In this document: in pieces, positions 1-11,363 of the stretch
Layout of the letters: each line of letters starts with the position of its first letter
How positions within the stretch are numbered: the first letter of the stretch is position 1
From: an uncultured Prevotellaceae bacterium
GTDB lineage: Bacteria; Bacteroidota; Bacteroidia; Bacteroidales; Bacteroidaceae
Assembly: GCA_902769705.1 (NCBI GenBank)
Contig: CACXPX010000004.1
Coordinates: forward strand, 104,376 to 168,375
Length of the DNA stretch: 64,000 nucleotides
Direction: 5' to 3'
Program-made: the position numbers and the translations under genes
Notes under the pieces: model-generated
Told to the model about the DNA's origin: nothing
The model's input: the letters and a program-made list of their open reading frames with translations, nothing else
Database searches by the model: none

Positions 1-651
1 TACACCAATAACAAAGGGGAAGAGGAGGAAAGCACCGCCTATTCCGGCTCTGCTCCCGTAGTCGGCCGATTCTCAGCCAACCCTTCGAACATCGGTGCCT
101 ACACGCCGTATTACGAATGGCGGTTCTTTACTGAGGAGGATGGCGACACTCCCTACTTGATTCGCTACGAACAAGACACCGAATACACGTTCACCAAGGC
201 TGGCACACACAAGATTGTCTGCTATGCGACTTTCACGCTCGGCAACGATACAATAGCGTTTACCAAAACCTATTGGGACGAGGTGGGACCTTTCATCGTT
301 TCCATATCAGAAAGCAAGCTCGAAATGCCTAATGCATTTTCACCCAACGGCGATGACATCAACGACTATTATCAAGCAAAGGGCGCCAACCAAGGCACTG
401 GGCCGCAAAGCATCATATCATTCGAAGGCTATATCTTCAACCGTTGGGGGCAGAAACTCTATTCTTGGACCGACTGCTATAATTACAAAGCCGGATGGGA
501 CGGCACCTATAAGGGCAATCCTGTTAAAGATGGTGTCTACTACTGCTTGGTGAAAGCCGTAGGAGCCGATGGGCGCAAGTTCACCATCCGAACCGATGTC
601 AACCTGCTTCGTGGATATAACGAGAACAGAAGTTCCACAGCCGAACCCTAA
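1..651 (+). CDS. C-terminal part of a T9SS type B (gliding-motility-associated) cargo protein
   Basis: The reading frame is open from the first base, so the start lies outside the window and about 216 residues are visible. The last 110 or so residues have the pattern of the gliding-motility-associated C-terminal domain: [12 protein letters not shown], then [10 protein letters not shown], then [17 protein letters not shown]. In this family the domain directs export by the type IX secretion system and attachment to the cell surface. The part before it ([20 protein letters not shown]) looks like a PKD or Ig-like beta-sandwich module. The function of the missing N-terminal part cannot be told. 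The stop is 40 bp before uvrA on the same strand. Confidence 0.85.
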   Translation, partial: YTNNKGEEEESTAYSGSAPVVGRFSANPSNIGAYTPYYEWRFFTEEDGDTPYLIRYEQDTEYTFTKAGTHKIVCYATFTLGNDTIAFTKTYWDEVGPFIVSISESKLEMPNAFSPNGDDINDYYQAKGANQGTGPQSIISFEGYIFNRWGQKLYSWTDCYNYKAGWDGTYKGNPVKDGVYYCLVKAVGADGRKFTIRTDVNLLRGYNENRSSTAEP

Positions 652-690
652 TCCACCACACAACAACACCCTACGATTGGCACACGAATC

Positions 691-3594
691 ATGCAACGAG
701 AAGACGAAAAAATAAATATATGGGGCGCTCGTGTCCACAATCTGAAGAATGTGGACGTTGAGATTCCCCGCAACACTCTGACGGTCATCACGGGCCTATC
801 GGGTTCGGGAAAATCATCGTTGGCTTTCGACACCATATTTGCAGAAGGCCAGCGCCGGTATATCGAGACTTTCTCGGCTTATGCCCGCAACTTCCTGGGC
901 AACATGGAACGGCCTGATGTGGACAAGATAACTGGCCTCAGCCCTGTCATCAGCATCGAACAGAAGACCACCAACAAGAATCCTCGCTCCACAGTTGGCA
1001 CCACAACTGAAATTTACGATTACCTGCGCCTGCTATATGCGCGTGCAGGAACGGCCTACAGCTATATGTCGGGCGAACGGATGGTGAAATACACGGAAGA
1101 ACAGGTGTTGCAAATGATATTCAAAAAATATGCCGGCAAACCCATCTTCATCCTTGCACCGCTTGTACGCCAACGCAAAGGCCATTACCGCGAACTGTTC
1201 GAATCGATGCGCCGCAAAGGATATCTGTATATTCGCGTGGATGGTGAAGTGCTGGAAATCACACGCGGCATGAAAGTCGACCGATACAAGAACCACAACA
1301 TTGAAGTGGTGATTGACAAACTCAAGGTGCAGGAAAAAGACGACGAACGATTGAGGAAAAGCGTTCAAGTGGCCATGAAACAAGGAGATGGCGCCTTGAT
1401 GATCATGGACAAGGAAACAGGAGCTGTTCGCAACTTTTCGAAACGTCTGATGGACCCTGTTACGGGTATGTCATATGGCGAACCTGCTCCCAATATCTTC
1501 TCGTTCAACTCTCCCGAGGGTGCTTGTCCGAAATGCAAAGGACTTGGTTATGTGAACGAAATTGACCTCAAAAAGGTTATCCCCAATCCGAAACTGAGCA
1601 TTTACGATGGGGCCATCGTGCCACTTGGAAAATACAAGAACCAGATGATTTTCTGGCAAATTGGCGCCATTCTTCAACGTTATGAGCCAACCGAGGCTGG
1701 GTTGAAGGAAAAGTCATGTGACCTTCACACTCCTGTTTGCGATATTCCCCAAGAAGCTATGGACGAGATTCTCTATGGTTCGCTTGAAAATGTGCGAATT
1801 GAAAAGGAACTCGTTCATACGTCGTCCGATTATTTCGTTCCCTTCGATGGCATTATCAAGTACCTGCGGAACGTGATGGATAATGACGAATCTGCGGCCG
1901 GACAAAAATGGGCTGACCAATTCTTGGCGCTTTGCGAATGTCCTGAATGCAAGGGAGGACGGCTGAAACGTGAATCGCTCTCGTATCGCATCTGGGACAA
2001 GAACATCAGCGAGGTGGCTAACCTTGATATTGCCGACTTGCGTGAATGGCTTACCCATGTTGAAGAACACATGGAGCCCATTCAACAGAAGATTGCGGCT
2101 GAGATTGTAAAAGAACTCCGTTCGCGCGTTGATTTTCTGCTTGAGGTGGGTCTTGACTATCTCTCGCTTAACCGCCAATCAGCCAGCCTTTCGGGCGGTG
2201 AGAGCCAACGCATTCGACTAGCCACGCAAATAGGTTCTCAACTTGTCAACGTTCTCTACATTCTTGACGAACCCAGCATTGGCCTTCATCAACGCGATAA
2301 TGAGCGGCTTATTGCTTCGCTTAAGCAATTAAGAGACATTGGCAACACGGTCATCGTGGTGGAACACGACAAAGACATGATGCTTTCTGCTGACTATATT
2401 GTTGACATCGGTCCCAAGGCTGGGCGCAAGGGCGGTGAAGTGGTATTCCAAGGCACACCACAAGAGATGTGCAAGTCTTTGGAAAAGACGGAAAAGACTG
2501 ATGACCGCCATATAACGGCACAATATCTTATGGGGCTGAAGCAGATAGAGATTCCCGCCACACGTCGTAAAGGCAATGGAAAGAGCATCTTGATTCACGG
2601 TGCAAGGGGCAACAACCTCAAAAACATCGATGTGGAGTTCCCGCTTGGGAAACTCATCGTGGTGACAGGTGTCAGCGGTTCAGGAAAATCAACACTCATC
2701 AACGAGACTCTGCAACCTATACTGTCGAAGCATTTCTATCGCTCATTGAAACGCCCAATGCCCTATGACAGCATAGAAGGAATTGGATTCATCGACAAGG
2801 TGGTGAATGTTGACCAAAGTCCTATTGGTCGCACTCCACGCTCCAATCCAGCCACATACACGGGCGTCTTTGCAGACATCCGTTCGCTTTTTGTCAACCT
2901 TCCTGAAGCTAAGATTCGTGGTTACAAGCCTGGCAGATTCTCATTCAACGTGAAAGGCGGCCGATGCGAGGCTTGCGGAGGAAACGGCTACAAGACCATA
3001 GAAATGAACTTTCTGCCTGATGTCTACGTTCCTTGTGAGGTTTGCCATGGGAAACGTTACAATCGCGAGACTTTGGAAGTTCGCTACAAAGGCAAGTCCA
3101 TAGCCGACATACTCGACATGACCATCAACCAAGCCGTTGAATTCTTTGAGAATGTTCCAACCATTCTTCAAAAAATCAAAACCATTCAAGATGTTGGATT
3201 GGGCTACATCAAAGTTGGACAACCTTCCACCACCCTTTCTGGAGGTGAAAGCCAACGCGTCAAGTTGGCAACAGAACTGGCCAAACGCGACACGGGAAAG
3301 ACGCTTTACATCCTTGATGAACCCACAACAGGACTCCACTTCGAAGACATCCGCATCCTCATGCAAGTGCTCAACCGGCTTGTAGAAAAAGGAAACACCA
3401 TCATCATCATCGAGCACAACCTCGATGTCATCAAATTGGCTGACTACATCATTGATATGGGACCTGAAGGCGGGCGTAATGGTGGAACTGTTCTCTCGGT
3501 GGGAACGCCAGAGGAAGTGGCTCAAAGCACGAAAGGCTACACACCCCGTTTCTTGAAACAGGAGTTGGAACAATCCAAGAAAGAAGAGTCTTGA
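691..3594 (+). CDS. uvrA: UvrABC system protein A (excinuclease ABC subunit A)
   Basis: This is the damage-recognition ATPase of nucleotide excision repair, a cytoplasmic dimer that loads UvrB on damaged DNA. At 967 residues it has the usual length. Visible are two ABC ATPase modules: Walker A GLSGSGKS near residue 35 and GVSGSGKS near 660, and signature LSGGESQR near 501 and 849. Zinc-finger cysteines lie at [20 protein letters not shown], and [10 protein letters not shown] with [10 protein letters not shown] near 757-785. The ATG at 691 gives the typical N-terminus. No clear Bacteroidota promoter was seen in the 40-bp gap upstream, so it may be read with the preceding gene. The stop is followed within 3 bp by a 22-bp repeat array. 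Confidence 0.97.
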   Translation: MQREDEKINIWGARVHNLKNVDVEIPRNTLTVITGLSGSGKSSLAFDTIFAEGQRRYIETFSAYARNFLGNMERPDVDKITGLSPVISIEQKTTNKNPRSTVGTTTEIYDYLRLLYARAGTAYSYMSGERMVKYTEEQVLQMIFKKYAGKPIFILAPLVRQRKGHYRELFESMRRKGYLYIRVDGEVLEITRGMKVDRYKNHNIEVVIDKLKVQEKDDERLRKSVQVAMKQGDGALMIMDKETGAVRNFSKRLMDPVTGMSYGEPAPNIFSFNSPEGACPKCKGLGYVNEIDLKKVIPNPKLSIYDGAIVPLGKYKNQMIFWQIGAILQRYEPTEAGLKEKSCDLHTPVCDIPQEAMDEILYGSLENVRIEKELVHTSSDYFVPFDGIIKYLRNVMDNDESAAGQKWADQFLALCECPECKGGRLKRESLSYRIWDKNISEVANLDIADLREWLTHVEEHMEPIQQKIAAEIVKELRSRVDFLLEVGLDYLSLNRQSASLSGGESQRIRLATQIGSQLVNVLYILDEPSIGLHQRDNERLIASLKQLRDIGNTVIVVEHDKDMMLSADYIVDIGPKAGRKGGEVVFQGTPQEMCKSLEKTEKTDDRHITAQYLMGLKQIEIPATRRKGNGKSILIHGARGNNLKNIDVEFPLGKLIVVTGVSGSGKSTLINETLQPILSKHFYRSLKRPMPYDSIEGIGFIDKVVNVDQSPIGRTPRSNPATYTGVFADIRSLFVNLPEAKIRGYKPGRFSFNVKGGRCEACGGNGYKTIEMNFLPDVYVPCEVCHGKRYNRETLEVRYKGKSIADILDMTINQAVEFFENVPTILQKIKTIQDVGLGYIKVGQPSTTLSGGESQRVKLATELAKRDTGKTLYILDEPTTGLHFEDIRILMQVLNRLVEKGNTIIIIEHNLDVIKLADYIIDMGPEGGRNGGTVLSVGTPEEVAQSTKGYTPRFLKQELEQSKKEES

Positions 3595-3596
3595 GA

Positions 3597-3706
3597 ATCA
3601 AAGGCCATCAATGAGCCTCTCAAAAGCCACTAATGAGCCCCTCAAAGACCACTAATGACACGGCCAAAAGCCACAAATGACACGCTTAAAGGACATCTAT
3701 GAGCCG
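3597..3706. repeat. 22-bp degenerate repeat array, family A, five units
   Basis: Five consecutive units of exactly 22 bp start at 3597, 3619, 3641, 3663 and 3685. A typical unit reads CTCAAAAG-CCA-CTAATGAG followed by CCC: two 8-bp arms, a 3-bp centre and a 3-bp spacer. Length is perfectly kept while bases drift. The array begins 3 bp after the uvrA stop and lies between convergent uvrA and glmS. Related arrays in the opposite reading direction are at 34735-34866 and 39840-39949. Function unknown. Confidence 0.85.
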
Positions 3707-3721
3707 AGCGGGGGAAACAAT

Positions 3722-3756
3722 AAAGGCGAATCGTTTTTTCTTGACGACTCGCCTTT
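3722..3756. terminator. Intrinsic terminator between uvrA and glmS
   Basis: A 13-bp stem with one mismatch is formed by AAAGGCGAATCGT (3722-3734) and ACGACTCGCCTTT (3744-3756). T-rich sequence follows on both strands, so it probably stops both convergent transcripts. It lies 4 bp from the glmS stop codon. Confidence 0.75.
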
Positions 3757-3760
3757 GTAT

Positions 3761-5605
3761 TTATTCCACAGTAACTGACTTGGCAAGATTCCTTGGCTGA
3801 TCAACATTCTTGCCTTTGCAAACCGCAATGTGATAAGCCAGCATCTGTAATGGAATCGTAGCAATCAACGGCTCCAAGCATTCCAGAACCTCAGGCAATT
3901 CAATCACTTCATCCGCAATCTTGCTTATTGTCTCATCGCCACGCGTAACAAGTGCGATAACCCTACCCTTTCGAGCCTTGATTTCCTGAATGTTGCTCAC
4001 TACCTTTTCATACATGGCGTTATGCGTGGCAATGGCCACTACAGGCATATCCGAATCAATCAATGCAATCGGCCCGTGCTTCATTTCAGCGGCTGGATAG
4101 CCTTCAGCATGGATGTAGCTGATTTCCTTCAACTTCAATGCACCTTCCAAAGCCACAGGGTAACTAAATCCACGACCCAAATAAAGGAAGTTGCGGGCAT
4201 AAGTGAACGTGCGGCTCAAATCGGCAATGCGACTATTGAGTTTCAATACTTCACGCATCTTGTCGGGTATCTCGTTCAAGCCTTTCACTATTTCAAGATA
4301 GTCTTTCTGCGCTATGGTTCCACGTTCTTCAGCCAATGCCAAGGCAAGCATCGTCAACACGGTGACTTGCCCCGTGAATGCTTTCGTTGAGGCAACTCCA
4401 ATTTCAGGCCCCACATGGATGTAACTACCCGTGTTTGTGGCGCGTGGGATGCTGGAACCAATAGCATTACAGATACCATAGATGAATGCCCCTTGTTTCT
4501 TCGCCAATTCAACAGCAGCCAACGTATCAGCCGTCTCACCGCTTTGAGAAATGGCAACCACCACATCACCTTCTCCGACAACAGGATTGCGATAGCGGAA
4601 CTCGGAAGCATATTCAACCTCAACAGGAATGCGGCAAAGGTTTTCAATCATTTGCTTGCCAATCAACCCAGCATGCCAAGAAGTGCCACAAGCCACAATA
4701 ATGATGCGCTTGGCACCAAGCAACTGCTTTTTATAATCGATGACAGCACTCAAAGTCACATGATTGGCTTCGGTATTGATACGGCCTCGCATGCATGTAG
4801 TCAAACATTCGGGTTGCTCAAATATCTCCTTCAGCATGAAGTGGGGATAACCACCCTTCTCAATCTGTCCGAGGTTGATGTCAACTGTCTTGATTTCAAG
4901 ATTCAGTTCATCATTATACATGTTCACAACCTTCAGTTCTTCTCCCCTACGCATCACGGCAATGTTACCATCATCAAGATACACCACTTGGTCGGTATAT
5001 TCAACAATAGGACTGGCATCGGAACCAAGAAAGAACTCATCGTCTCCAATACCCACTACCAAAGGACTTTGTTTGCGGGCGGCAATAATCTGGTTAGGGT
5101 CGCGCTTGTCGAGAATGGCAATGGCATAAGCACCAATCACTTGATGTAAAGCCAATTGCACAGACGTGAGCAGATCGAGTTTCTTTTTCAGCATGATGTA
5201 TTCCACAAGCTGAACCATCACTTCCGTATCGGTGTCTGAACGGAACTCCACGCCCTTCTCCTTCAGTTTGTTCTTGATTTCGGCATAGTTCTCGATGATG
5301 CCATTATGGATAATAGCAAGATTCTTCGACTCCGAGTAATGAGGATGAGCATTCAACGAAGACGGCTCACCATGCGTAGCCCATCGTGTATGTGCAATTC
5401 CAACGGTGCCTGAAACATCCTTGTCAGCACAAAATGCCTCCAAATCAGCAACCTTGCCTTTGGTCTTGAAAACATTCAAGTTTCCCGCCTCACTATGCAA
5501 TGCCACACCTGCGCTGTCGTATCCACGATACTCCAGGCGCTTCAATCCCTTAATCAAAATGGGATAGGCATCCCGCTTTCCCAAATATCCTACAATTCCA
5601 CACAT
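3761..5605 (-). CDS. glmS: Glutamine--fructose-6-phosphate aminotransferase (isomerizing)
   Basis: GlmS makes glucosamine-6-phosphate from fructose-6-phosphate and glutamine, the first step toward UDP-GlcNAc for peptidoglycan and LPS. The protein is 614 residues, normal for the family. It starts MCGIVGYLG, which places the catalytic Cys at position 2 for the class II glutamine amidotransferase domain. Two SIS sugar-isomerase domains follow (motifs ACGTSWHAG and ISQSGETADT; SGG-free second SIS near LGRGFSYPVALEGALKLKE). The C-terminus NLAKSVTVE is the typical ending. No glmS ribozyme would be expected in this phylum and none is apparent in the 26 bp before the upstream terminator. Confidence 0.97.
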   Translation of the reverse strand: MCGIVGYLGKRDAYPILIKGLKRLEYRGYDSAGVALHSEAGNLNVFKTKGKVADLEAFCADKDVSGTVGIAHTRWATHGEPSSLNAHPHYSESKNLAIIHNGIIENYAEIKNKLKEKGVEFRSDTDTEVMVQLVEYIMLKKKLDLLTSVQLALHQVIGAYAIAILDKRDPNQIIAARKQSPLVVGIGDDEFFLGSDASPIVEYTDQVVYLDDGNIAVMRRGEELKVVNMYNDELNLEIKTVDINLGQIEKGGYPHFMLKEIFEQPECLTTCMRGRINTEANHVTLSAVIDYKKQLLGAKRIIIVACGTSWHAGLIGKQMIENLCRIPVEVEYASEFRYRNPVVGEGDVVVAISQSGETADTLAAVELAKKQGAFIYGICNAIGSSIPRATNTGSYIHVGPEIGVASTKAFTGQVTVLTMLALALAEERGTIAQKDYLEIVKGLNEIPDKMREVLKLNSRIADLSRTFTYARNFLYLGRGFSYPVALEGALKLKEISYIHAEGYPAAEMKHGPIALIDSDMPVVAIATHNAMYEKVVSNIQEIKARKGRVIALVTRGDETISKIADEVIELPEVLECLEPLIATIPLQMLAYHIAVCKGKNVDQPRNLAKSVTVE

Positions 5606-5631
5606 ACTGACAATAGTTTAGTTTTATCCAT

Positions 5632-5669
5632 AAAAAACTGAAAGATGAACGATTGTCGTCCATCTTTCA
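5632..5669 (-). terminator. Intrinsic terminator after the polysaccharide export gene
   Basis: Arms TGAAAGATGAACGA (5639-5652) and TCGTCCATCTTTCA (5656-5669) pair with one mismatch. On the minus strand they are followed by a run of six T (5632-5637). The hairpin separates the export gene from glmS, so glmS has its own promoter or is read through. Confidence 0.8.
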
Positions 5670-5688
5670 ATTCAAAATATCTTATTTC

Positions 5689-6486
5689 TTAGTCTTTCAA
5701 TATGTTGACGAGCAACGAAGCGACAGAGGTGACAATTCCAACAAACGTGAACCACATGTTTGTTGATGCACCGATGCCTGCACTCTTGGCTTTCACCCTG
5801 TTGGGCTGAACATAAATAATGTCGTTCTGTTGCAGATAGTAATAAGGATCGTTCAGAACATTTCCATCATTCAGATTGAAGCGGTGAATGCTCTTCTGTC
5901 CTTGCTCATCCTCACGAATCAGCAACACATTGTCGCGGCGTCCCTGAAGTCCAAGGTCGCCAGCTGTAGCGATAGCCTCGATAATGCTCATTTTTTCCGT
6001 GGAAACGGGAATCACTCTTGAGCCGATTTCACCAATCACCGTCACACGATAACTTGACATTCGAACCGTAACAATAGGTTTCTCTTGTTCGTTCATGTAA
6101 GGCATGATTTTCGAAAGAATCCTATCCTCGCACTCACGCTTTGTCAAACCCAACACGTGAATCTTACCAACAACGGGAAAGTTGATATAGCCGTCATTAT
6201 CAACCAGATAGCCCTGCAACGACCCACCACCTGTTGAAAGATCACCCGTATTATTCATAGAACGCGATACAATCAAGTTGAACGGACGAGCAGCCTCTTG
6301 GTTGACGGTATTCACCGTGATAGTCAACATGTCTTTAGGCATGATCTTGGCATCATACAAGCCACGCGAGTCGGCCAAACTGATATGATCAATATTCTGG
6401 AAATAAGGAACTTCCTTACTTCCCATACAACTGTTCATCAAAAACACGAAAGACAATGCTACGATAGGAACTAAAAACTTCTTCAT
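5689..6486 (-). CDS. Wza-type polysaccharide biosynthesis/export outer-membrane lipoprotein
   Basis: The product resembles the outer-membrane polysaccharide export family (Poly_export plus SLBB beta-grasp domains) that forms the exit channel for capsule or exopolysaccharide. The start at 6486 gives MKKFLVPIVALSFVFLMNSC, a lipoprotein signal peptide with Cys at the end. The frame is open upstream to an ATG at 6501, but that would put five extra residues before the signal. Family features include DMLTITVNTVNQEAARPFN, GYLVDNDGYINFPVVGKI and an SLBB-like VTVIGEIGSRVIPV. A C-terminal hydrophobic helix (MWFTFVGIVTSVASLLVNIL) may cross the outer membrane as in Wza. It stands alone: no glycosyltransferase or Wzc-like kinase is next to it. 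Confidence 0.9.
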   Translation of the reverse strand: MKKFLVPIVALSFVFLMNSCMGSKEVPYFQNIDHISLADSRGLYDAKIMPKDMLTITVNTVNQEAARPFNLIVSRSMNNTGDLSTGGGSLQGYLVDNDGYINFPVVGKIHVLGLTKRECEDRILSKIMPYMNEQEKPIVTVRMSSYRVTVIGEIGSRVIPVSTEKMSIIEAIATAGDLGLQGRRDNVLLIREDEQGQKSIHRFNLNDGNVLNDPYYYLQQNDIIYVQPNRVKAKSAGIGASTNMWFTFVGIVTSVASLLVNILKD

Positions 6487-6519
6487 ATTCAAATGCATCA
6501 ATTTTAATTAAAATTTTTG

Positions 6520-6550
6520 CAAAAGTACTACTATTTTTTCATACAACCAA
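6520..6550 (-). promoter_or_regulatory. Bacteroidota-type promoter of the export lipoprotein gene
   Basis: On the minus strand TACTTTTG (6527-6520) fits the -7 element TAnnTTTG, and TTGG (6550-6547) lies 19 bp upstream as a weak -33 element. Transcription would start about 30 bp before the ATG at 6486, which supports that start. Confidence 0.6.
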
Positions 6551-6645
6551 GAAATCGGATAAAAAATCATTCAAAAAACCAAATTGCCAAGTGTTTACTC
6601 AAGCTTTAGCGCTTACTCCAATCCATAACACAGCCCTCTACTACT

Positions 6646-7860
<1,215 letters not shown>

Positions 7861-7882
7861 TTAAAGACTCTTCATAAAAGCC

Positions 7883-9049
7883 TCAATCCATACGATCGCG
7901 ATAGTCTTCGTAAGTGTATTGGCGGAGCATTTCTAGTTCACCATCACAATGTACAAGGGCTATAGAGGGATGCCCTATGCCATTGAACATCGTGGTTTTA
8001 ACGGTGGTATAGTGAAGCATGTCTTCGAAGATGATATTCTCACCGATAGCCAATTCGTGGCCAAATCGCCAATAGCCCATATAGTCACCCGAGAGACAAC
8101 TATTTCCACCAAGACGATAAGTAAATGGTGGAAAGTCATTAGGATTACCAACGATTTCTTCAGCACGTCTTACGGTGGGCATATATGGCATTTCGAGGCA
8201 GTCGGGCATATGGCATGTAAAACTGACGTTAACAATAGCGGTGCGAATGTTTTTGTCTTCAACTATGTCAACAACTTGCGCAACAAAAGGACCTGTTTGC
8301 CAAGCAAATGCACTTCCCGGTTCGAGTATTACTTTTAGCCAAGGGTAGCGTACACGGAAGTCTTTCAACAAGCGGATGAGAAGCGGAACATCATAGCCGC
8401 GACGAGTCATCAAATGACCACCGCCAAAGTTAATCCATTTCAGTTGAGAGAACCAAGGAGCAAACTTCTCTTCGATATGAGCAAGCGAACGTTGGAACAC
8501 GTCTGCCCCACTCTCGCAATGGCAATGGCAGTGGAAACCCTCAATGTCAGCTGGTAGCGTAGCGGGCATCTTGTCGGCAGAAACGCCAAAGCGGGTACCT
8601 GGTGCGCAAGGGTTATAGAGTTCGGTCTCTACCTCCGAATACTCGGGGTTGATACGAATGCCGAAACTCAACGCTGGATTGGCTTTCCGAGCCGCTTCAC
8701 GATGACGCTGGTATTGGCTGAGCGAATTGAAAGTGAGGTGGCTCGACATACGGGCGATATCGGCAATTTCGGTATCGGTATATGCGGGCGAATAAGTGTG
8801 GGCTGGACTACCGAACTCTTCAAAGGCCAGACGTGCCTCGAAGAGGGAACTGGCGGTTGTGGAACGGATGTACTCGCGGAAGATGGGGAACGTCTTCCAC
8901 AAGGCATAGGCTTTGAAGGCAAGGATAATCTCCACACCAGCCTCATCGGCTACTCGACTGATGAGCGACAAGTTACGCCGCAAGAGCTTTTCCTCTAGCA
9001 GATAGACAGGCTGGTGGATTTGCTCGAATGTCTCAGTATCTATTTTCAC
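7883..9049 (-). CDS. nspC: Carboxynorspermidine/carboxyspermidine decarboxylase
   Basis: NspC is a PLP-dependent fold III (alanine-racemase-like) decarboxylase for the last step of the alternative spermidine or norspermidine pathway. The PLP lysine is in ILAFKAYALW, and HCHCESGAD, FGGGH and GNSCLSGD match the family. There is no ATG near the N-terminus. The frame is open to a TTG at 9094, but that TTG lies inside a 7-bp repeat array. I prefer the GTG at 9049, which puts 14 residues before PVYLLEEKLLRRNL, close to the usual length; TTG at 9058 is also possible. The partner dehydrogenase gene is not in the window. Confidence 0.92.
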   Translation of the reverse strand: MKIDTETFEQIHQPVYLLEEKLLRRNLSLISRVADEAGVEIILAFKAYALWKTFPIFREYIRSTTASSLFEARLAFEEFGSPAHTYSPAYTDTEIADIARMSSHLTFNSLSQYQRHREAARKANPALSFGIRINPEYSEVETELYNPCAPGTRFGVSADKMPATLPADIEGFHCHCHCESGADVFQRSLAHIEEKFAPWFSQLKWINFGGGHLMTRRGYDVPLLIRLLKDFRVRYPWLKVILEPGSAFAWQTGPFVAQVVDIVEDKNIRTAIVNVSFTCHMPDCLEMPYMPTVRRAEEIVGNPNDFPPFTYRLGGNSCLSGDYMGYWRFGHELAIGENIIFEDMLHYTTVKTTMFNGIGHPSIALVHCDGELEMLRQYTYEDYRDRMD

Positions 9050-9083
9050 GCTTAGCAAATTTTTAGGAATTTCAGGCGGTTCG

Positions 9084-9118
9084 TCAATTGTCAATTGCTA
9101 ATTGTCAATTATCAGCTT
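9084..9118. repeat. Heptamer repeat array between alpha-galactosidase gene and nspC
   Basis: About five 7-bp units are seen: TCAATTG, TCAATTG, CTAATTG, TCAATTA, TCAGCTT. The array fills the spacer between the alpha-galactosidase stop and the start region of nspC. The same motif, in the other orientation (ACAATTG/ACAGTTG), follows the porin gene at 32146-32180. Confidence 0.75.
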
Positions 9119-11314
9119 TCACTCTCCTTCCAAATACAGTACACGACTCGACCAGTTGGTCTTCTTTCCCCAATCCACATCATGAGTATAAGGCATTTCG
9201 AGGCCGTGATTCATCAGATAGTCCCCGCTGAAAGAGCGTCCTTCCACATCGAGCGGACGGTTATCAATACGGTTAAGCTCGTGCACTTTATACATACGGT
9301 TTGCATCAAGACCAGACATCTTCACACGCGGCAAATGCTCGTTCTGGAACTGCTCCGTTTTCCACCAATAGAAAACAGCCTTGTCTTTCGCCTCAGAGAC
9401 ATACATCAGCGAAGCTAAACCTTTGTGCTCGTAGGGAGAAAGAAGGCGGTAGATGTCACCAAACTGAACGACGGGACGAATCTGCTTGTATTCGGCAATA
9501 GCCTTACGGCAGAGTTCTTTCTCTTCATCGGTCATGTTCTTGGGTTGAATTTCCATACCCAACCGTCCGCTCATAGCCACGTCGATACGCATCTTGAGCG
9601 AAGTGGTGCGATAGACGGTGTGGTTGGGAGCCGCAGAGATGTGTGAGGCCATTGCGATGGCGGGGAAGAAATAGCTGGTTCCCCATTGCATATAGATGCG
9701 TTGAAGGGCATCCGTATTGTCGCTCACCCAGAATTCGTCAAAGTAAGGAAGCACGCCCCAGTTTGCCCTTCCTCCACCGCTGGCACATGCCTGAATGGTA
9801 AGGTCGGGATATTTGGCACGAACACGCTGGCAAACATTCTCAAATCCGCGATGATACTCGATATATAGATGGCTCTGATCTTGCGCGGACAAATATTGCG
9901 AACCGTGGTTCATGACAGCCATGTTGGCATCCCACTTGATGTAATCGATTTCGGGATATTTCGTCATCAAGTTGTCCACGATGCTGAACACGAAATCCTG
10001 TACTTTAGGATTCGACAGGTCGAGCACCAACTGAGTACCCCCACGGCCTTGAACAGCATCGCGATTGGGAGCCTTTAAAATCCAGTCGGAATGTTTCTCG
10101 TAGAGTTCGCTCACCGAATTGGTCATCTCGGGTTCAATCCAGATGCCGAACTTCACGCCGTTCTTCTTGGCATCACGCAACAATCCTTCAATTCCTTCAG
10201 GAAGTTTCTTGCGGTCTACCACCCAGTCGCCAAGACTCGAATGGTCGTCCTTGCGAGGATATTTGTCGCCAAACCATCCATCGTCCATCACAAAGAGTTC
10301 ACCACCCATCTGTGCGATGTCGTTCATCATCTGGTCCATCCCCTTCTGGTTGATGTCGAAATAGACACCTTCCCAAGAGTTTAGAAGCACCTTGCGCTCC
10401 TTAGTGCCATGTGCCAACTTGTAGAGACGCCCCCATTTGTGGAAGTTGCGTGATGCACCACTCAAGCCCTCTTTTGAGAAAGTGAGTGCCAAAGCGGGTG
10501 TGACGAAACGCTCGCCTTTCTTCAGATGGTATTCGGAATTGTCTTCGTTGATGCCGGCAAAAAGATAGTGATATTCAGTATCATCGGTTTCAATCTTCAA
10601 TCGGAAGTTGCCCGAATAACAGAGTGCGGCGCCAATGACATCGCCGGCATTCTCGCGAGGTTTGCCGTCGAGCGAGAGCATCACTTCTGCATGATCGGTA
10701 TGTGAGTTGCGCACGCCATCCTTGTTTTTGATAATCAGTTGGCCTGGCTCCAACAGCTCCTCGGTCAATCTTCCCTCGTTTGCCCATGAGCCCCAAAGGT
10801 GAGATGCCCACACTTCGCCACGACGAATGGGCAGACAAGCCGAAGCAAATGTGGTGAGCGTGATGGTTCCCTTTTCGTTGTTGACAATCTCCGTCCAAGT
10901 CTCTATCATGTCGACATCGTTGTATGCGCGGAATTTCACATCAACGGAAATGGGATATTTGGGGTCTTTCAAGTGGATGGTGGTCACGGTTGCAGAGGCT
11001 TCTGAAGTCTTGTCGACACCCGTTGCCACCAACTCGGTTGACATGTTGCCATCAACGTGACGCATAGCGAGGGCGGCCTCCTTGGGAGCATTCTGACCGT
11101 ATGCGGGATAGACATCCATCGTGCCTCCACGCGGCCATTGCAGATGATTGGCATCGGCTTCGCTAAGTCGTTTTCCGAAATAGACATACGACGGATGGCG
11201 ACCATTGTTCACGTCGACCACAAGCGACATGTTCTTCGTTTGAATGCTTACGGGATCGGCCATCACACACGTGGCCATTGACAACAAGAGTGCCGTCAGG
11301 AATGATTTGTTCAT
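9119..11314 (-). CDS. Secreted alpha-galactosidase, GH36 family
   Basis: The enzyme removes terminal alpha-linked galactose from galacto-oligosaccharides or galactomannan. It has a signal peptide (MNKSFLTALLLSMATCVMA) and 731 residues, the size of GH36 enzymes with an N-terminal beta-supersandwich, a central barrel and a C-terminal beta domain. In the barrel, MDDGWFGDK, the nucleophile Asp in YIKWDANM, the CASGGGRANWG loop and the acid/base Asp in WVSDNTDALQR are all present. Export would place it in the periplasm or on the surface. It lies 49 bp after the WG-repeat gene and 69 bp before the chosen nspC start on the same strand. No SusC/SusD pair is nearby, so this is not a typical polysaccharide utilization locus. 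Confidence 0.95.
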   Translation of the reverse strand: MNKSFLTALLLSMATCVMADPVSIQTKNMSLVVDVNNGRHPSYVYFGKRLSEADANHLQWPRGGTMDVYPAYGQNAPKEAALAMRHVDGNMSTELVATGVDKTSEASATVTTIHLKDPKYPISVDVKFRAYNDVDMIETWTEIVNNEKGTITLTTFASACLPIRRGEVWASHLWGSWANEGRLTEELLEPGQLIIKNKDGVRNSHTDHAEVMLSLDGKPRENAGDVIGAALCYSGNFRLKIETDDTEYHYLFAGINEDNSEYHLKKGERFVTPALALTFSKEGLSGASRNFHKWGRLYKLAHGTKERKVLLNSWEGVYFDINQKGMDQMMNDIAQMGGELFVMDDGWFGDKYPRKDDHSSLGDWVVDRKKLPEGIEGLLRDAKKNGVKFGIWIEPEMTNSVSELYEKHSDWILKAPNRDAVQGRGGTQLVLDLSNPKVQDFVFSIVDNLMTKYPEIDYIKWDANMAVMNHGSQYLSAQDQSHLYIEYHRGFENVCQRVRAKYPDLTIQACASGGGRANWGVLPYFDEFWVSDNTDALQRIYMQWGTSYFFPAIAMASHISAAPNHTVYRTTSLKMRIDVAMSGRLGMEIQPKNMTDEEKELCRKAIAEYKQIRPVVQFGDIYRLLSPYEHKGLASLMYVSEAKDKAVFYWWKTEQFQNEHLPRVKMSGLDANRMYKVHELNRIDNRPLDVEGRSFSGDYLMNHGLEMPYTHDVDWGKKTNWSSRVLYLEGE

Positions 11315-11363
11315 GATTTCTAAGTGTAGGATAATTAGGTGATAGATATTGATTGTTAGGTGA

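Noticed and set aside
5606-5688. glmS ribozyme in the leader of glmS
   Set aside because: The leader is only about 26 bp after an intrinsic terminator; no room for the ribozyme, which is typical of Gram-positive bacteria.
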